Source: Herpetosiphonaceae bacterium
GTDB taxonomy: Bacteria; Chloroflexota; Chloroflexia; Chloroflexales; Kallotenuaceae
Assembly: GCA_036374795.1 (NCBI GenBank)
Contig: DASUTC010000279.1
Location: forward strand, 1-64,000
Reading direction: 5' to 3'
Length of the DNA stretch: 64,000 nucleotides
This document shows positions 25,647 to 34,458 of the stretch, piece by piece; position 1 is the stretch's first letter, and every line of letters starts with the position of its first letter. The notes under the pieces are model-generated. The model made no database searches, was not told where the DNA came from, and saw only the letters and a program-made list of their open reading frames with translations. The translations under genes were made by a program, and so were the position numbers.

Positions 25647-26021
25647 ATGCACCACTCTGAAATTTGGCAAGACATCAACGCTGCCGTACATCAAGCCGTT
25701 CGTGACCGGCTGTTTCAGCTCGACGAGAACGATCTGATCGAGCGGAGCGACGCGCTGCTCGAAAATGTACCCGTTGTCGGCGGCGCGCAGCCTTCGACGG
25801 CGCTGCTCCTGCGGCGCTATCACACCCAGCTTCATCAAGAGCTGTGTGTCGGCAGCCAGCCACGCGCGACATTCGGCTCGATCGAAGATGAGCTGCGCGA
25901 GCTGACCCGTGCTGTGATGGTCACGGTTGACGCGGATGAGGGTATTTCTGTCGAAAGCGCTGTGCTGCTGGCCCTGATCTTACAGAAGCGCGGCCTGACG
26001 AACTTCTGCGCCAGGCCCTAG
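25647..26021 (+). CDS. Protein of unknown function
   Basis: 124 aa, MHHSEIWQDINAAVHQAVRD, predicted mostly helical, ending ESAVLLALILQKRGLTNF. No motif recognised. GGAG lies 6 nt before the ATG; an in-frame TTG 27 nt upstream is unlikely. It could be cotranscribed with the next small gene, 63 bp away, across a heptad-repeat spacer. Confidence 0.6.
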   Translation: MHHSEIWQDINAAVHQAVRDRLFQLDENDLIERSDALLENVPVVGGAQPSTALLLRRYHTQLHQELCVGSQPRATFGSIEDELRELTRAVMVTVDADEGISVESAVLLALILQKRGLTNFCARP

Positions 26022-26033
26022 CCGGGGACGAAA

Positions 26034-26082
26034 GAACAAGGGGAGAACGCGAAACGCGAAACGCGGGGCGCAAAGGGAGAAG
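26034..26082 (+). repeat. Tandem heptanucleotide repeats merging into a ribosome binding site
   Basis: Seven consecutive 7-mers in register: GAACAAG, GGGAGAA, CGCGAAA, CGCGAAA, CGCGGGG, CGCAAAG, GGAGAAG. The last unit is the ribosome binding site of the gene starting at 26084. Confidence 0.8.
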
Positions 26083-26083
26083 T

Positions 26084-26491
26084 ATGTCGCCAACGGATCG
26101 GATGCTGATCGGAGCAATCGCCGCCAATCCAGGCCGCTATGATGGCGCGGGTGAGTACCGCTACTGCCGCACGTGTGACAGCATCTTCTTTACCCGCGCC
26201 GCGAAGCCCGACACCAGGCACGATGGGCACAGCGTCGTTACGCTTCCGGCGCTGAACCAGGACGGCAGTGAGCGCCTGAGTCGCGCCTTCAAGGTCTTTA
26301 TTCAGCGCTGGCCGGAAGCACGGCGCGTCGAGATCGAACATTTTGCGCAGCGGCGCGGCTGGGAGCTGGCGATGGAGCATTCCGACGGCGGCGGCGCGCT
26401 GACCGATGAAGAAGTCGCGCAGTGGCGTCGAGTGATCGAGGCCGAGCTGCAACGGCTGGTCGCCGAGAGCCGCACGCTGATCGCGGGCTAG
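26084..26491 (+). CDS. Protein of unknown function with one CxxC
   Basis: 135 aa. The N-terminal part YRYCRTCDSIFFTRA carries a single CxxC, so any zinc site would need two subunits or histidines (several follow: RHDGHS). The middle has RRVEIEHFAQRRGWELA and the end is helical. No family recognised. GGGAGAAG precedes the ATG. A strong bidirectional terminator follows. Confidence 0.6.
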   Translation: MSPTDRMLIGAIAANPGRYDGAGEYRYCRTCDSIFFTRAAKPDTRHDGHSVVTLPALNQDGSERLSRAFKVFIQRWPEARRVEIEHFAQRRGWELAMEHSDGGGALTDEEVAQWRRVIEAELQRLVAESRTLIAG

Positions 26492-26516
26492 CGACCGGCG
26501 CGGCTGCACGCACACA

Positions 26517-26544
26517 AAGGGGACATGCGCAGGCATGTCCCCTT
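26517..26544. terminator. Bidirectional terminator between convergent genes
   Basis: The 12-bp perfect stem AAGGGGACATGC/GCATGTCCCCTT has a 4-nt loop, with TT-rich flanks on both sides. Confidence 0.7.
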
Positions 26545-26568
26545 CACGTTCTACCTTGTGTCGGCGTA

Positions 26569-27540
26569 CTACTGACCGGCACCTGCCGTATCGCTGATGA
26601 TGCTGGTAGCGTCGATCAAGGGCGTCGCGCCGCCGCCGCTGAAGACCGGCAGCTTACCGTCCCATCTCTGGAGCTGCTGGTAGCGGATCAGATCCGATGT
26701 CAGGCTTTGCGAGAGCAGGCGATTGGCCTGAGCCTGGGCCTCTGCTCGAATGCGCGTAGCGTCGGCCTCGCCCTGCGCCTGCGCGCGCAGCGCATTGGCC
26801 TGGCCCTCCGCCGCCACCTGATCCTGCTGAGCCTTGATCTGCGCCTGCTTGAGCGCGAAGGATTGCTGCTCCGCCGCCTGCTGCGCCGCGATCTTCTGAT
26901 CGAGCGCGTTCTGCAAGTTCTGCGGCAGGTGGAAGCCGCGCAGGTTCAGCGACTCGAACTTGACGTATTTTTCCGCAAAGCGCCGCCGCAGCTCCTCGGA
27001 AACCTTCTGGGTATACTCGATGCGCTTCTCGCCGTAGATCTCCTCCCAGCCGTACTGCGAGGCGATGTCGTTGAGCGCCGAGCGCGTCACCTGACGCACC
27101 AGGTTATCGCGGATCACCTCGATCGGCGCGCCCGCCCAGGTGCGATACAGATTGGCCGCCTCTTCGCTCAGCACCGAGTACTGGACGCTGACATCCGCGT
27201 TCATGGTCTGGCCTTCGCGGCTGCCGATCTTGACGCTATCGTCGCCTCTGACCTCGCCCTCCTGCTCCGTCTGCACCATCACGATCGTCTGCACGCCGAC
27301 CGGATACTTGGTGATGCTCTGAGTGAACGGATTGATAAAGACCCAGCCCGGATCGAGCGTGTTGGTCACTTTGCGGCTGGCCTTGTCGAAGACGATGCCG
27401 ACGTAGCCCGGCTCGATCGTGCGCCACGCGGAGAAGACCAGCCCCAGCGCCACCAGCGCGATCAGCGCCGCGATACCCAGCACGAACAAGCTCACCATTC
27501 CATTCCGTCTTGGACGGACAGCCTTCATATTAGCGCTCAT
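26569..27540 (-). CDS. SPFH/prohibitin-family membrane protein
   Basis: 323 aa. One N-terminal membrane helix (about 14-36) is followed by the SPFH (band 7) domain, from IEPGYVGIVFDKASRKV through LRGFHLPQNLQNALDQKIAA. An Ala/Gln/Glu-rich coiled coil follows (QQAAEQQSFALKQAQIKAQQ and on), then a short Gly/Thr tail. Prohibitins form ring- or cage-like assemblies around membrane proteases such as FtsH and order the membrane. The start overlaps by 11 nt the end of the mini membrane protein gene, so both are made together. Confidence 0.92.
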   Translation of the reverse strand: MSANMKAVRPRRNGMVSLFVLGIAALIALVALGLVFSAWRTIEPGYVGIVFDKASRKVTNTLDPGWVFINPFTQSITKYPVGVQTIVMVQTEQEGEVRGDDSVKIGSREGQTMNADVSVQYSVLSEEAANLYRTWAGAPIEVIRDNLVRQVTRSALNDIASQYGWEEIYGEKRIEYTQKVSEELRRRFAEKYVKFESLNLRGFHLPQNLQNALDQKIAAQQAAEQQSFALKQAQIKAQQDQVAAEGQANALRAQAQGEADATRIRAEAQAQANRLLSQSLTSDLIRYQQLQRWDGKLPVFSGGGATPLIDATSIISDTAGAGQ

Positions 27541-27700
27541 AATCTTCCGATTCCCTTTCGTCGCTCTCTTCGGGATTGAATACGTGATCGAAATAATGCG
27601 ACAACTGCTCTATAACCAGCGGAACGGCGCGCACCGCAAAGAGAAAGACAAGCACTGCGGCGATCAGTCCGATCGTTACTTCGAGCAGAGTAGGACTCAT
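27530..27700 (-). CDS. 56-aa single-pass membrane protein coupled to prohibitin
   Basis: A membrane helix (about 8-30, TIGLIAAVLVFLFAVRAVPLV) is followed by an acidic tail ending NPEESDERESEDYER. The ATG at 27700 has GAGGAGG 4 nt upstream; its stop overlaps the prohibitin start. The coupling and size suggest a small partner or regulator of the SPFH assembly. No family recognised. Confidence 0.75.
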   Translation of the reverse strand: MSPTLLEVTIGLIAAVLVFLFAVRAVPLVIEQLSHYFDHVFNPEESDERESEDYER

Positions 27701-27736
27701 ATAGCCTCCTCGATGATCGGGGCGATCATCCATCTG

Positions 27737-27789
27737 ATTGTACGGTGACAGGCACAACAAGTTGCAACGATCGGCACAAGGAGTTGCAA
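27737..27789 (-). promoter_or_regulatory. Prohibitin operon promoter with 22-bp direct repeats
   Basis: On the minus strand TACAAT (27742-27737) lies 19 bp from a TTGCAA. Two 17-bp copies (27751-27767 and 27773-27789) of GGCACAA-NN-AGTTGCAA are spaced 22 bp apart, two helical turns. The copy nearer the gene covers the -35 region, suggesting tandem operators. Confidence 0.5.
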
Positions 27790-28041
27790 AGAGAGGATGC
27801 CAGCTTTCGGTGGAGTGAGTGCCCCGTGTCTATTCTACGGTTAAAACAGACGAGCACGAGATGATGATGTACTATGTTACCACAGCCTTAAGTCCATGCG
27901 CTAAAAGCGACTAGCAGACTTCGGTGGAGCGCCAAAGCAGGGCTGCGTCTGGTACAAAGACATGCACGGTTATCATCCGCCTGCAACACTTGTCTATGCG
28001 GCGACGTACAGTAACCGTAGTTCGTTTGAGAAGGAGCGTTC

Positions 28042-29241
28042 ATGCGTCTCATTTTATATCTAGGCAAAGGCGGCGTCGGCAAGACCACCACTGCCGCCGC
28101 AACCGCAGCGCGCGCCGCCGAGCTTGGGCATCGCACGCTGGTCGTCTCGACTGACGTGGCGCACTCGCTGGCCGATGCGCTCGATGTTCCGCTGCAATCA
28201 CAGCCCACGCTTGTCGCGCCGAATCTGTGGGGTCAGGAGATCAACGTTCTGGACGAGGTGCGACGCCACTGGGGTCATCTCCAGACCTATCTGCAAAATG
28301 TGCTGCGCCGCAAAGGCGTTAACGAAGTCGCGGCGGAAGAGCTATCGGTCATTCCCGGCATGGAGGAGGTCGTCAGCCTCATGCATATCCGCAAGCAGGC
28401 GCGCGAAGGCAATTACGATGCGGTGATCGTGGATGCCGCGCCGACGGGCGAGACAGTGCGCCTGCTGACGATGCCTGAAACCTTCCAGTGGTACGCGGGG
28501 CGGGTGCTCAACTGGGAGCAGACGACCGTTAAGCTGGCGCGCCCGCTCGTGCGGGCGCTGATCCCGGCCAGCGATGTGTTCGACTCGCTGCCCAAGTTCA
28601 TGGCAGAGGTCGATGAGCTGCGCGCCACGCTGACCGATCCGGCGATCTCGTCGTATCGTCTGGTGCTGACGCCGGAGCGCATGGTGCTCAAAGAGGCGCA
28701 GCGTGCCGCGACCTACCTGGCGCTCTACGGCTATCCGATCGACGGCGCGGTGCTGAACCGCGTCTTACCGGAGAACGTCCAGGGCAACGGATTCTTACAG
28801 CAGCTTTACACGATCCAGCAGGGCTACCGCAAAGAGGCGCACGAGCTATTCACGCCGCTGCCGATCTGGGAAGCGCCATACGAAGCGCGCGATCTGCGCG
28901 GCATCGACGATCTGCGGCGGCTCGGACGAACGCTCTTCGGAGACAGCGATCCGACCCAGGTGTTCTTCAAGGGCGCAACCCAGGAGTTGACCAAGGTCGG
29001 CGACGAGTACCTGCTGAAGCTGCCGCTGCCGCACGTCGAGCTGGACAAGGTCAATATGACCAAGCGCGGCGATCAGTTGTTTATCGAGATTGGGAATTTT
29101 CGCCGTGAGCTGATTCTACCGCTCACCCTGGCAGATCGCGAGGCGACGCGCGCGGTGTTCAAGAATGGCGTACTCGAAGTGCGCTTTGGCCCACCGGTGG
29201 CTCCACAGCCGAATGCTGCCCAGGCCGCGCCCAGCGCGTGA
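28042..29241 (+). CDS. ArsA/Get3-family ATPase with C-terminal HSP20-like domain
   Basis: 399 aa. Deviant Walker A GKGGVGKTT at 8-16, switch I TDVAHSLADAL and switch II VDAAPTGETVRLL are those of ArsA/Get3 (SIMIBI) ATPases. Residues from about 310 form an alpha-crystallin-like beta domain (LPHVELDKVNMTKRGDQLFI) as in the ArsA_HSP20 architecture of phototrophic and Chloroflexi proteins. Such proteins are thought to handle hydrophobic clients rather than pump arsenite; no ars genes are present. AAGGAG lies 7 nt before the ATG. A terminator follows. Confidence 0.9.
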   Translation: MRLILYLGKGGVGKTTTAAATAARAAELGHRTLVVSTDVAHSLADALDVPLQSQPTLVAPNLWGQEINVLDEVRRHWGHLQTYLQNVLRRKGVNEVAAEELSVIPGMEEVVSLMHIRKQAREGNYDAVIVDAAPTGETVRLLTMPETFQWYAGRVLNWEQTTVKLARPLVRALIPASDVFDSLPKFMAEVDELRATLTDPAISSYRLVLTPERMVLKEAQRAATYLALYGYPIDGAVLNRVLPENVQGNGFLQQLYTIQQGYRKEAHELFTPLPIWEAPYEARDLRGIDDLRRLGRTLFGDSDPTQVFFKGATQELTKVGDEYLLKLPLPHVELDKVNMTKRGDQLFIEIGNFRRELILPLTLADREATRAVFKNGVLEVRFGPPVAPQPNAAQAAPSA

Positions 29242-29270
29242 GCAGCGACTCGCAGATCTTAGCATACGTT

Positions 29271-29300
29271 CCGGCAGGCGTTCCAGCCCGCCGGATTTTT
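29271..29300 (+). terminator. Terminator after the ArsA-like gene
   Basis: Stem CCGGC-x-GGC / GCC-x-GCCGG with a 6-nt loop is followed by ATTTTTC. Confidence 0.75.
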
Positions 29301-29350
29301 CATGTATCCGCAATCATTGCTCAAACATCACCTACAGAAAGGCCCGACCT

Positions 29351-30130
29351 ATGCGTTTCATCGGCCTGGATCTCGCCTGGTCGTTCCGCAACCCAACCGG
29401 CGCCGCCGTGATCGAGGGCGACGCGACCAGCGGGCGCTTGCTGACAACACGGCTCCTGCGCGGCGACGACGAGGTTATCGCGTTCGTGGTGGAGCACGCC
29501 GGTGATGCTCCGGCGCTCGTCGCGATCGACGCGCCGCTGAGCGTGCCGAACCAGGCCGGGCGGCGACCGGCTGAGGTTGAGATCAGCAAGCTGTTCGCGC
29601 GCTACCACGCGGGGGCGCATCCGGTCAATCGCAACCGGCTGGCGCGGGATGGGATCGTTCGAGGCGAGGTGCTGCTGGAGCGGCTGCTCGACCAGGGCTT
29701 CATCCACCGCACCGAGGTCGCGGCGCAGGTGCCGATCCGCCAGATTGTTGAGGTCTACACTCACCCGGCGATCGTCTCGATCTTCGACCTCGACCGCATC
29801 ATTCGCTACAAGGCGCGGCCCAGACGGACTCACGACGAGCGTCTGGCGGAGTTTGCGGCGTATCAGGCGCGGCTGCGCTCGCTTGCCCAGGCCGATCCGG
29901 CGCTGCTGCATGCCGACAAGCTGCTGGCGACCGAGCTTGCGCCGCTGAGCAAGGCGCGCCTGAAGGATTACGAAGATCTGCTCGACGGCGTGATGTGCGC
30001 CTACATCGCTCACTACCTGTGGCGCTGGGGCATGGCGCGGGCGCGAGTCTTCGGCAACATTGACGAGGGCTACATCACCACGCCCGTGCCGCGCGCCCTG
30101 TGGTCGTCCGCGCCGCAGCAGAACCAATGA
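29351..30130 (+). CDS. DUF429 (RNase H-like fold) protein
   Basis: 259 aa. It opens MRFIGLDLAWS, the first beta strand of DUF429 with its conserved Asp. ALVAIDAPLSVPN (second acidic strand) and EVYTHPAIVS follow, and the end is YEDLLDGVMCAYIAHYLWRW, with the conserved D-A/G-xxCAY motif. The acidic residues fit an RNase H-like fold, and a nuclease activity has been proposed for the family but not shown to my knowledge. The start at 29351 has AAAGG 9 nt upstream; the long in-frame extension upstream lacks similarity. Confidence 0.85.
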   Translation: MRFIGLDLAWSFRNPTGAAVIEGDATSGRLLTTRLLRGDDEVIAFVVEHAGDAPALVAIDAPLSVPNQAGRRPAEVEISKLFARYHAGAHPVNRNRLARDGIVRGEVLLERLLDQGFIHRTEVAAQVPIRQIVEVYTHPAIVSIFDLDRIIRYKARPRRTHDERLAEFAAYQARLRSLAQADPALLHADKLLATELAPLSKARLKDYEDLLDGVMCAYIAHYLWRWGMARARVFGNIDEGYITTPVPRALWSSAPQQNQ

Positions 30131-30175
30131 TTGTGTTAACGATGTACTAGAGTTGCGTCCTAGCGTTATAGAAAC

Positions 30176-30205
30176 CTTGACACTGACAGTATCAAGGATT
30201 AGAAT
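30176..30205 (+). promoter_or_regulatory. HspR-controlled promoter with HAIR operator
   Basis: CTTGA-N11-TCAAG (30176-30196) has the arm sequence and spacing of the HAIR consensus CTTGAGT-N7-ACTCAAG. TTGACA inside it (30177-30182) and TAGAAT (30200-30205) are exactly 17 bp apart. HspR is encoded two genes downstream, so this is a complete autoregulated heat-shock promoter. Confidence 0.85.
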
Positions 30206-30255
30206 CCTGATAGTCAAAGCAGAGCACACGCCAATCACTGCACATCGAGGTTCGG

Positions 30256-31305
30256 ATGGAATATAAAGACTACTACAAAACACTTGGCGTTGGCCGGAGC
30301 GCGAGCGCGGATGAGATCAAAAAAGCGTTTCGCAAGCTGGCACGCAAATATCATCCCGACATCAATCCCGGTGATCAGGTAGCAGAAACCAAATTCAAGG
30401 AGATCAACGAGGCCTACGAGGTCTTATCGGATGCCGAGAAGCGCAAGAAATACGATCAGTTCGGCGCTGACTGGAATCGGTATCAGCAGGCTGGCAGTGC
30501 TGGCGGCGGCTTCGACTGGTCGCAGTACATCAATCAGCCCGGCGGCGTGCGCGTCGACTTCGGCTCCGGCAGCGGCTTTGGCGGCTTCGGCCAGGGCTCG
30601 CCCGGCGTGGACACGGGCTTTTCGGATTTCTTTGAGAGCATGTTCGGCACGATGGGTGGGCGGCAGACCAGCGGCTTTGGCGGCGGCGGCAGCCGGCCAC
30701 AAAAAGGCAAGGACTACGAGCAGAGCGTCGATGTGACGCTCGAAGAGGCGTATAACGGCACGCAGCGCCAGATCCGCATGGACGTTCCGCAGGTCTGCGC
30801 CACCTGTAGCGGCACGGGCGTGCAAAGCAACAACCTGTGCCCAAGCTGCGGCGGCACCGGCGTCGCGGGGCAGCAGGCGCGAACGCTGGCGGTCAAGATC
30901 CCGGCTGGCATCGACACGGGCGGTAAAGTTCGCGTTTCGGGCGAGGGCGGGCCGGGCATCAACGGCGGTCCACGCGGCGATCTCTACCTGCTGGTGAATG
31001 TGCTGCCGCGCGAGCGCTACGAGCGCGAGGGCTTCGACCTGCGCTACCGCGCGCCGATCGATCTCTACACCATGTTGCTCGGCGGCGAGGCCAGGATCGG
31101 GCTGCTCAGCGGCAAGACACTAACGCTCCAGATACCGGCGAATACCCAGAACGGCAAAACCTTCCGTATTCGCAGCCAGGGCATGCCCAGGCCCGGCACG
31201 GAGCAGCGCGGCGACCTCTACATCATCGCGGAGGCCCAGCTTCCGACCGAGCTATCGGCGCGGGAGCAAGAGTTGGTACAGGAATTGCGGAGCATTCGAG
31301 CCTAA
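30256..31305 (+). CDS. dnaJ: DnaJ-type cochaperone with half-size zinc module
   Basis: 349 aa. J domain at 1-70 (YYKTLGV, KYHPDIN with HPD), a Gly/Phe-rich linker (about 85-150) and a C-terminal substrate-binding domain. The Cys-rich region has only two CxxCxGxG motifs ([16 protein letters not shown]) instead of the four of canonical DnaJ, enough for one zinc. It thus stands between DnaJ and CbpA types. It stimulates DnaK (not in the window). Expression should be heat-inducible through the HAIR element 60 bp upstream. Confidence 0.92.
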   Translation: MEYKDYYKTLGVGRSASADEIKKAFRKLARKYHPDINPGDQVAETKFKEINEAYEVLSDAEKRKKYDQFGADWNRYQQAGSAGGGFDWSQYINQPGGVRVDFGSGSGFGGFGQGSPGVDTGFSDFFESMFGTMGGRQTSGFGGGGSRPQKGKDYEQSVDVTLEEAYNGTQRQIRMDVPQVCATCSGTGVQSNNLCPSCGGTGVAGQQARTLAVKIPAGIDTGGKVRVSGEGGPGINGGPRGDLYLLVNVLPRERYEREGFDLRYRAPIDLYTMLLGGEARIGLLSGKTLTLQIPANTQNGKTFRIRSQGMPRPGTEQRGDLYIIAEAQLPTELSAREQELVQELRSIRA

Positions 31306-31388
31306 AGCGCGTCATGTCGAAGGAGCGGCAGGTGTTAGCGTTGTATGAGAGAATCGCGCGAGCGACATCTAAACAGCAAGCGCGACCG

Positions 31389-31423
31389 TATAATGGATTA
31401 TGTAACGTTAACCGCAACATAAT
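31389..31423 (+). promoter_or_regulatory. Possible internal promoter and operator before hspR
   Basis: TATAAT (31389-31394) is followed at once by ATTATGT-N13-ACATAAT (31397-31423), a 7-bp inverted repeat over the expected start of transcription, about 57 bp before hspR. Confidence 0.4.
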
Positions 31424-31479
31424 CGACGATACGGACAGCTAACATCGCTCCATCGGGCAAACGCGAATCGGTAGATCGC

Positions 31480-31794
31480 ATGAGTGAGCGTACACCAAAA
31501 TACACGATCAGTGTCGTAGCCCAGATGGTGGGCCTGCACGAGCAGAGCTTGCGGATGTACGAGCGAAAAGGTCTGATCCGGCCACAGCGCAGCGACGGCA
31601 ACATTCGGCTCTTTTCGGATGCTGATGTCGAGCGAGTGCGCTGCATCAAACGGCTCGTGGATGACCTGGGCGTGAATCTGGCGGGTGCGGAAGTTATCCT
31701 CCATATGCGCGAGCAGATGGATCTGTTGCGGCAAGAGGTGGAGCAGCTCCAGCACCGTGGACGGCAGGTATTGGACGAAGATCGACAATCGTAG
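31480..31794 (+). CDS. hspR: MerR-family heat-shock repressor HspR
   Basis: 104 aa. The MerR-type winged HTH starts YTISVVAQMVGLHEQSLRMYERKGLIRP, seen in two parts, followed by GNIRLFSDADVERVRCI and LGVNLAGAEVIL, all hallmarks of HspR. A short coiled coil ends the protein. In other bacteria HspR with DnaK as corepressor binds HAIR sites and is released on heat shock; a HAIR site lies upstream of dnaJ here. No strong ribosome binding site is seen. clpC starts 65 bp downstream. Confidence 0.92.
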   Translation: MSERTPKYTISVVAQMVGLHEQSLRMYERKGLIRPQRSDGNIRLFSDADVERVRCIKRLVDDLGVNLAGAEVILHMREQMDLLRQEVEQLQHRGRQVLDEDRQS

Positions 31795-31859
31795 CACATA
31801 GCCAGCAACCATAGTATCACCATAACGTCCGTTGTTGGTTTCGATGATACGAGGAACAC

Positions 31860-34331
31860 ATGCGTTTAGAAGACTACACAGAGAAAGCACAAGAAGCCTT
31901 TCAAGAGGCGCAGGAGATCATGCGGGAAATGCATCACACCCAGTTGGATGTGGAGCACATTTTCCTGGCGATGATCCGACAGAGCAAGGGCCTGACGCAG
32001 CGCGCGCTGGAGAAAGCGGGCGTCGATGCCCAGGAAGTTGCCCGGCTGGTCGAGCGCGAGCTTGAGCGCGCGCCCAAGGCGTACGGCAACCAGTTCGGCT
32101 ACAACACCGCGCAGGCATATCTGACGCCGCGTACCACCCGGCTGCTCAAGCGCGCCGAGCAGGAGACAGAGCGATTACAGGACAAGTATGTCGGCACCGA
32201 GCATCTGCTGATCGCCATCGCCAACGAGCGCGAGGGCACGTCGGCGCGGATCTTGACGGCGTTCGGCATCACCGCCGAGCGGCTCTATCAGGTCTTGATG
32301 GAGATCCGTGGCTCGCAGCGCGCGGACGATCCCGGTGCTGAGGGGCGCTACGAGATTCTGGAGAAGTACAGCACGGATCTGACCGAGCTTGCGCGCAACG
32401 GCACGCTTGATCCGGTGATCGGGCGCGAGGTCGAGATTACCCGCCTGATGCGTATCCTGTCGCGCCGCTCGAAGAATAACCCGGTGCTCGTCGGCGAAAC
32501 CGGCGTCGGCAAGACCGCGATCGTCGAGGGGCTGGCGCAGAAGATCGTGCAGGGCGACGTGCCGCCAACGCTGGCCGAGCGGCGCGTGCTGGCGCTGGAT
32601 CTGGCTGGAATGGTGGCAGGCTCCAAGTTCCGTGGCGAGTTCGAGGAGCGCCTGAAGGCGGTGATGGACGAGGTGCGCAACGGGCAGGGCAAGGTCATCC
32701 TGTTCATCGACGAGCTGCACACGGTTGTGGGCGCAGGCGCGGCGGCAGGCTCGATCGACGCCTCGAACATGCTCAAGCCCGCGCTGGCCCGTGGCGATGT
32801 CCAGGTCGTGGGCGCGACGACGCTGGACGAGTACCGCAAGCACATCGAGAAAGACGCGGCGCTTGAGCGGCGCTTCAGCCCGGTCTTTGTCGAGGAGCCG
32901 GATGTCGACACGGCGATCCAGATGCTCTACGGGCTGCGCAAGCGCTACGAAGATCATCACGGCCTGGCGATCTCCGACCACGCGATCGAGTCGGCGGCGC
33001 ATCTATCGCACCGCTACATCACCGAGCGCTTCCTGCCCGACAAGGCGATCGATCTGGTGGACGAGGCGGCGGCCAAGCTGCGCATCGACATCTACTCGAT
33101 GCCGCAGGCGCTGAAGGAGAAGCAGGCGCGGCTTACGGAGCTGCACGCAGCCGAGGAGGCGGCGGTCGAGCGGCGCGACTACGAGCGCGCGGCGATTCTC
33201 AAGGCCGAGGCGGCGCGGCTGAACGAGCAGTTCGAGCAGGAGCGCTCCGCCTGGATGCAGCAGAGCAACCTGGATGAGATCGTGGACGAGGAAGATGTCG
33301 CGACGATCGTCAGCCAGTGGACGGGCATTCCGGTCAATCGCATGCTGGAGACGGAGCGTGAGAAGCTGATTCACATGGAGGAGCGGCTGCATGAGCGGGT
33401 GATCGGCCAGCACGAGGCGATCGTCGCGCTGAGCGATGCCATCCGCCGCGCGCGCGCCGGGCTGAAAGATCCGCGCCGTCCGATCGGCTCGTTCATCTTC
33501 TTAGGCCCCACGGGCGTCGGCAAGACCGAGCTGGCGAAGGCGCTGGCGGAGTTTATGTTCGACAGCGAGGACGCGATGACGCGGATCGACATGAGCGAGT
33601 ACGGCGAGCGGCATACCACGTCGCGGCTGCTGGGGGCACCTCCAGGCTACGTCGGCTACGACGAGGGCGGCCAGCTCAGCGAGTCGATCCGGCGGCGACC
33701 GTATCAGGTGGTCTTGTTCGACGAGATCGAGAAGGCGCACCCTGAGGTCTTCAACACGCTCTTGCAGGTACTCGACGACGGTCGGCTGACGGATGGGCAG
33801 GGCCACACCGTGGACTTCCGCAACACCGTGATCATCATGACCTCGAACGTCGGCACGGAGGAGCTTCGGGCAGGCACGATCGGCTTCAAGCGCGACGCCG
33901 ATCAGATCGACCTGGCCGAGGCGCGCAAGAAGGTGGACGAGGGTCTGAAGCGCACATTCCGGCCTGAGTTCCTGAACCGCATCGACGAGATCATTGTGTT
34001 CCAGCCGCTGACGATGTCAAACTTGATGCAGATCGTCGAGCTACAGGCCAAGGAAGTGGCGGGACGGCTGAACGAGCAGCAGATCACGCTGGAGCTGACG
34101 GCAGTGGCGAAGGAACTGCTGGTCAAGGAAGGCTACAACCCGGTCTATGGCGCGCGTCCGCTTCGCCGCACGGTGCAGCGCATGCTCGAAACGCCGCTGA
34201 GCCGGTCGCTGCTCAAGAGCGAGTTTGTCGCGGGCGATGTGATCCAGGTCGATGCTGTCAACGGGCATCTGACCTTCACCAAGCGCCAGGCGGTCGCAAT
34301 CAAGAGCGAGCGTCCGACCGAGACGGTCTAA
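31860..34331 (+). CDS. clpC: ClpC-type AAA+ unfoldase
   Basis: 823 aa. Clp N-domain repeats (about 1-150), first AAA+ domain with GETGVGKT, a short middle region with a UVR-like segment ([20 protein letters not shown]), second AAA+ domain with GPTGVGKT and the C-terminal Clp_D2-small part. The short middle and UVR motif distinguish ClpC from ClpB. It unfolds proteins for ClpP (not in the window). GAGGAA lies 5 nt before the ATG. It is third in the heat-shock cluster and would respond to HspR by read-through or via the internal promoter. Confidence 0.93.
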   Translation: MRLEDYTEKAQEAFQEAQEIMREMHHTQLDVEHIFLAMIRQSKGLTQRALEKAGVDAQEVARLVERELERAPKAYGNQFGYNTAQAYLTPRTTRLLKRAEQETERLQDKYVGTEHLLIAIANEREGTSARILTAFGITAERLYQVLMEIRGSQRADDPGAEGRYEILEKYSTDLTELARNGTLDPVIGREVEITRLMRILSRRSKNNPVLVGETGVGKTAIVEGLAQKIVQGDVPPTLAERRVLALDLAGMVAGSKFRGEFEERLKAVMDEVRNGQGKVILFIDELHTVVGAGAAAGSIDASNMLKPALARGDVQVVGATTLDEYRKHIEKDAALERRFSPVFVEEPDVDTAIQMLYGLRKRYEDHHGLAISDHAIESAAHLSHRYITERFLPDKAIDLVDEAAAKLRIDIYSMPQALKEKQARLTELHAAEEAAVERRDYERAAILKAEAARLNEQFEQERSAWMQQSNLDEIVDEEDVATIVSQWTGIPVNRMLETEREKLIHMEERLHERVIGQHEAIVALSDAIRRARAGLKDPRRPIGSFIFLGPTGVGKTELAKALAEFMFDSEDAMTRIDMSEYGERHTTSRLLGAPPGYVGYDEGGQLSESIRRRPYQVVLFDEIEKAHPEVFNTLLQVLDDGRLTDGQGHTVDFRNTVIIMTSNVGTEELRAGTIGFKRDADQIDLAEARKKVDEGLKRTFRPEFLNRIDEIIVFQPLTMSNLMQIVELQAKEVAGRLNEQQITLELTAVAKELLVKEGYNPVYGARPLRRTVQRMLETPLSRSLLKSEFVAGDVIQVDAVNGHLTFTKRQAVAIKSERPTETV

Positions 34332-34347
34332 TCGCACCCCTCAGGTG

Positions 34348-34386
34348 GCAGGGTATGGGCAGGTCCCATGCCCTGCTTTGCTTTAA
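34348..34386 (+). terminator. clpC terminator
   Basis: 12-bp stem GCAGGGTATGGG/CCCATGCCCTGC (one G-T pair) with a 5-nt loop, followed by TTTGCTTTAAT. Confidence 0.85.
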
Positions 34387-34458
34387 TCATTTCCCAGGCG
34401 CGCACCAACAACCGTACGCGCTCATGGTACACTCTGCCACCGCAGAGGAGTACACAGC

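Noticed and set aside
26422-27579. 385-codon plus-strand frame opposite the prohibitin gene
   Set aside because: Prohibitin on the minus strand is supported by domain order and operon structure.
28042-29241. Arsenite pump ATPase (arsA of an ars operon)
   Set aside because: No arsB, arsC, arsD or ArsR-type gene nearby, and the HSP20-like C-terminal domain points to a chaperone-type ArsA homologue.
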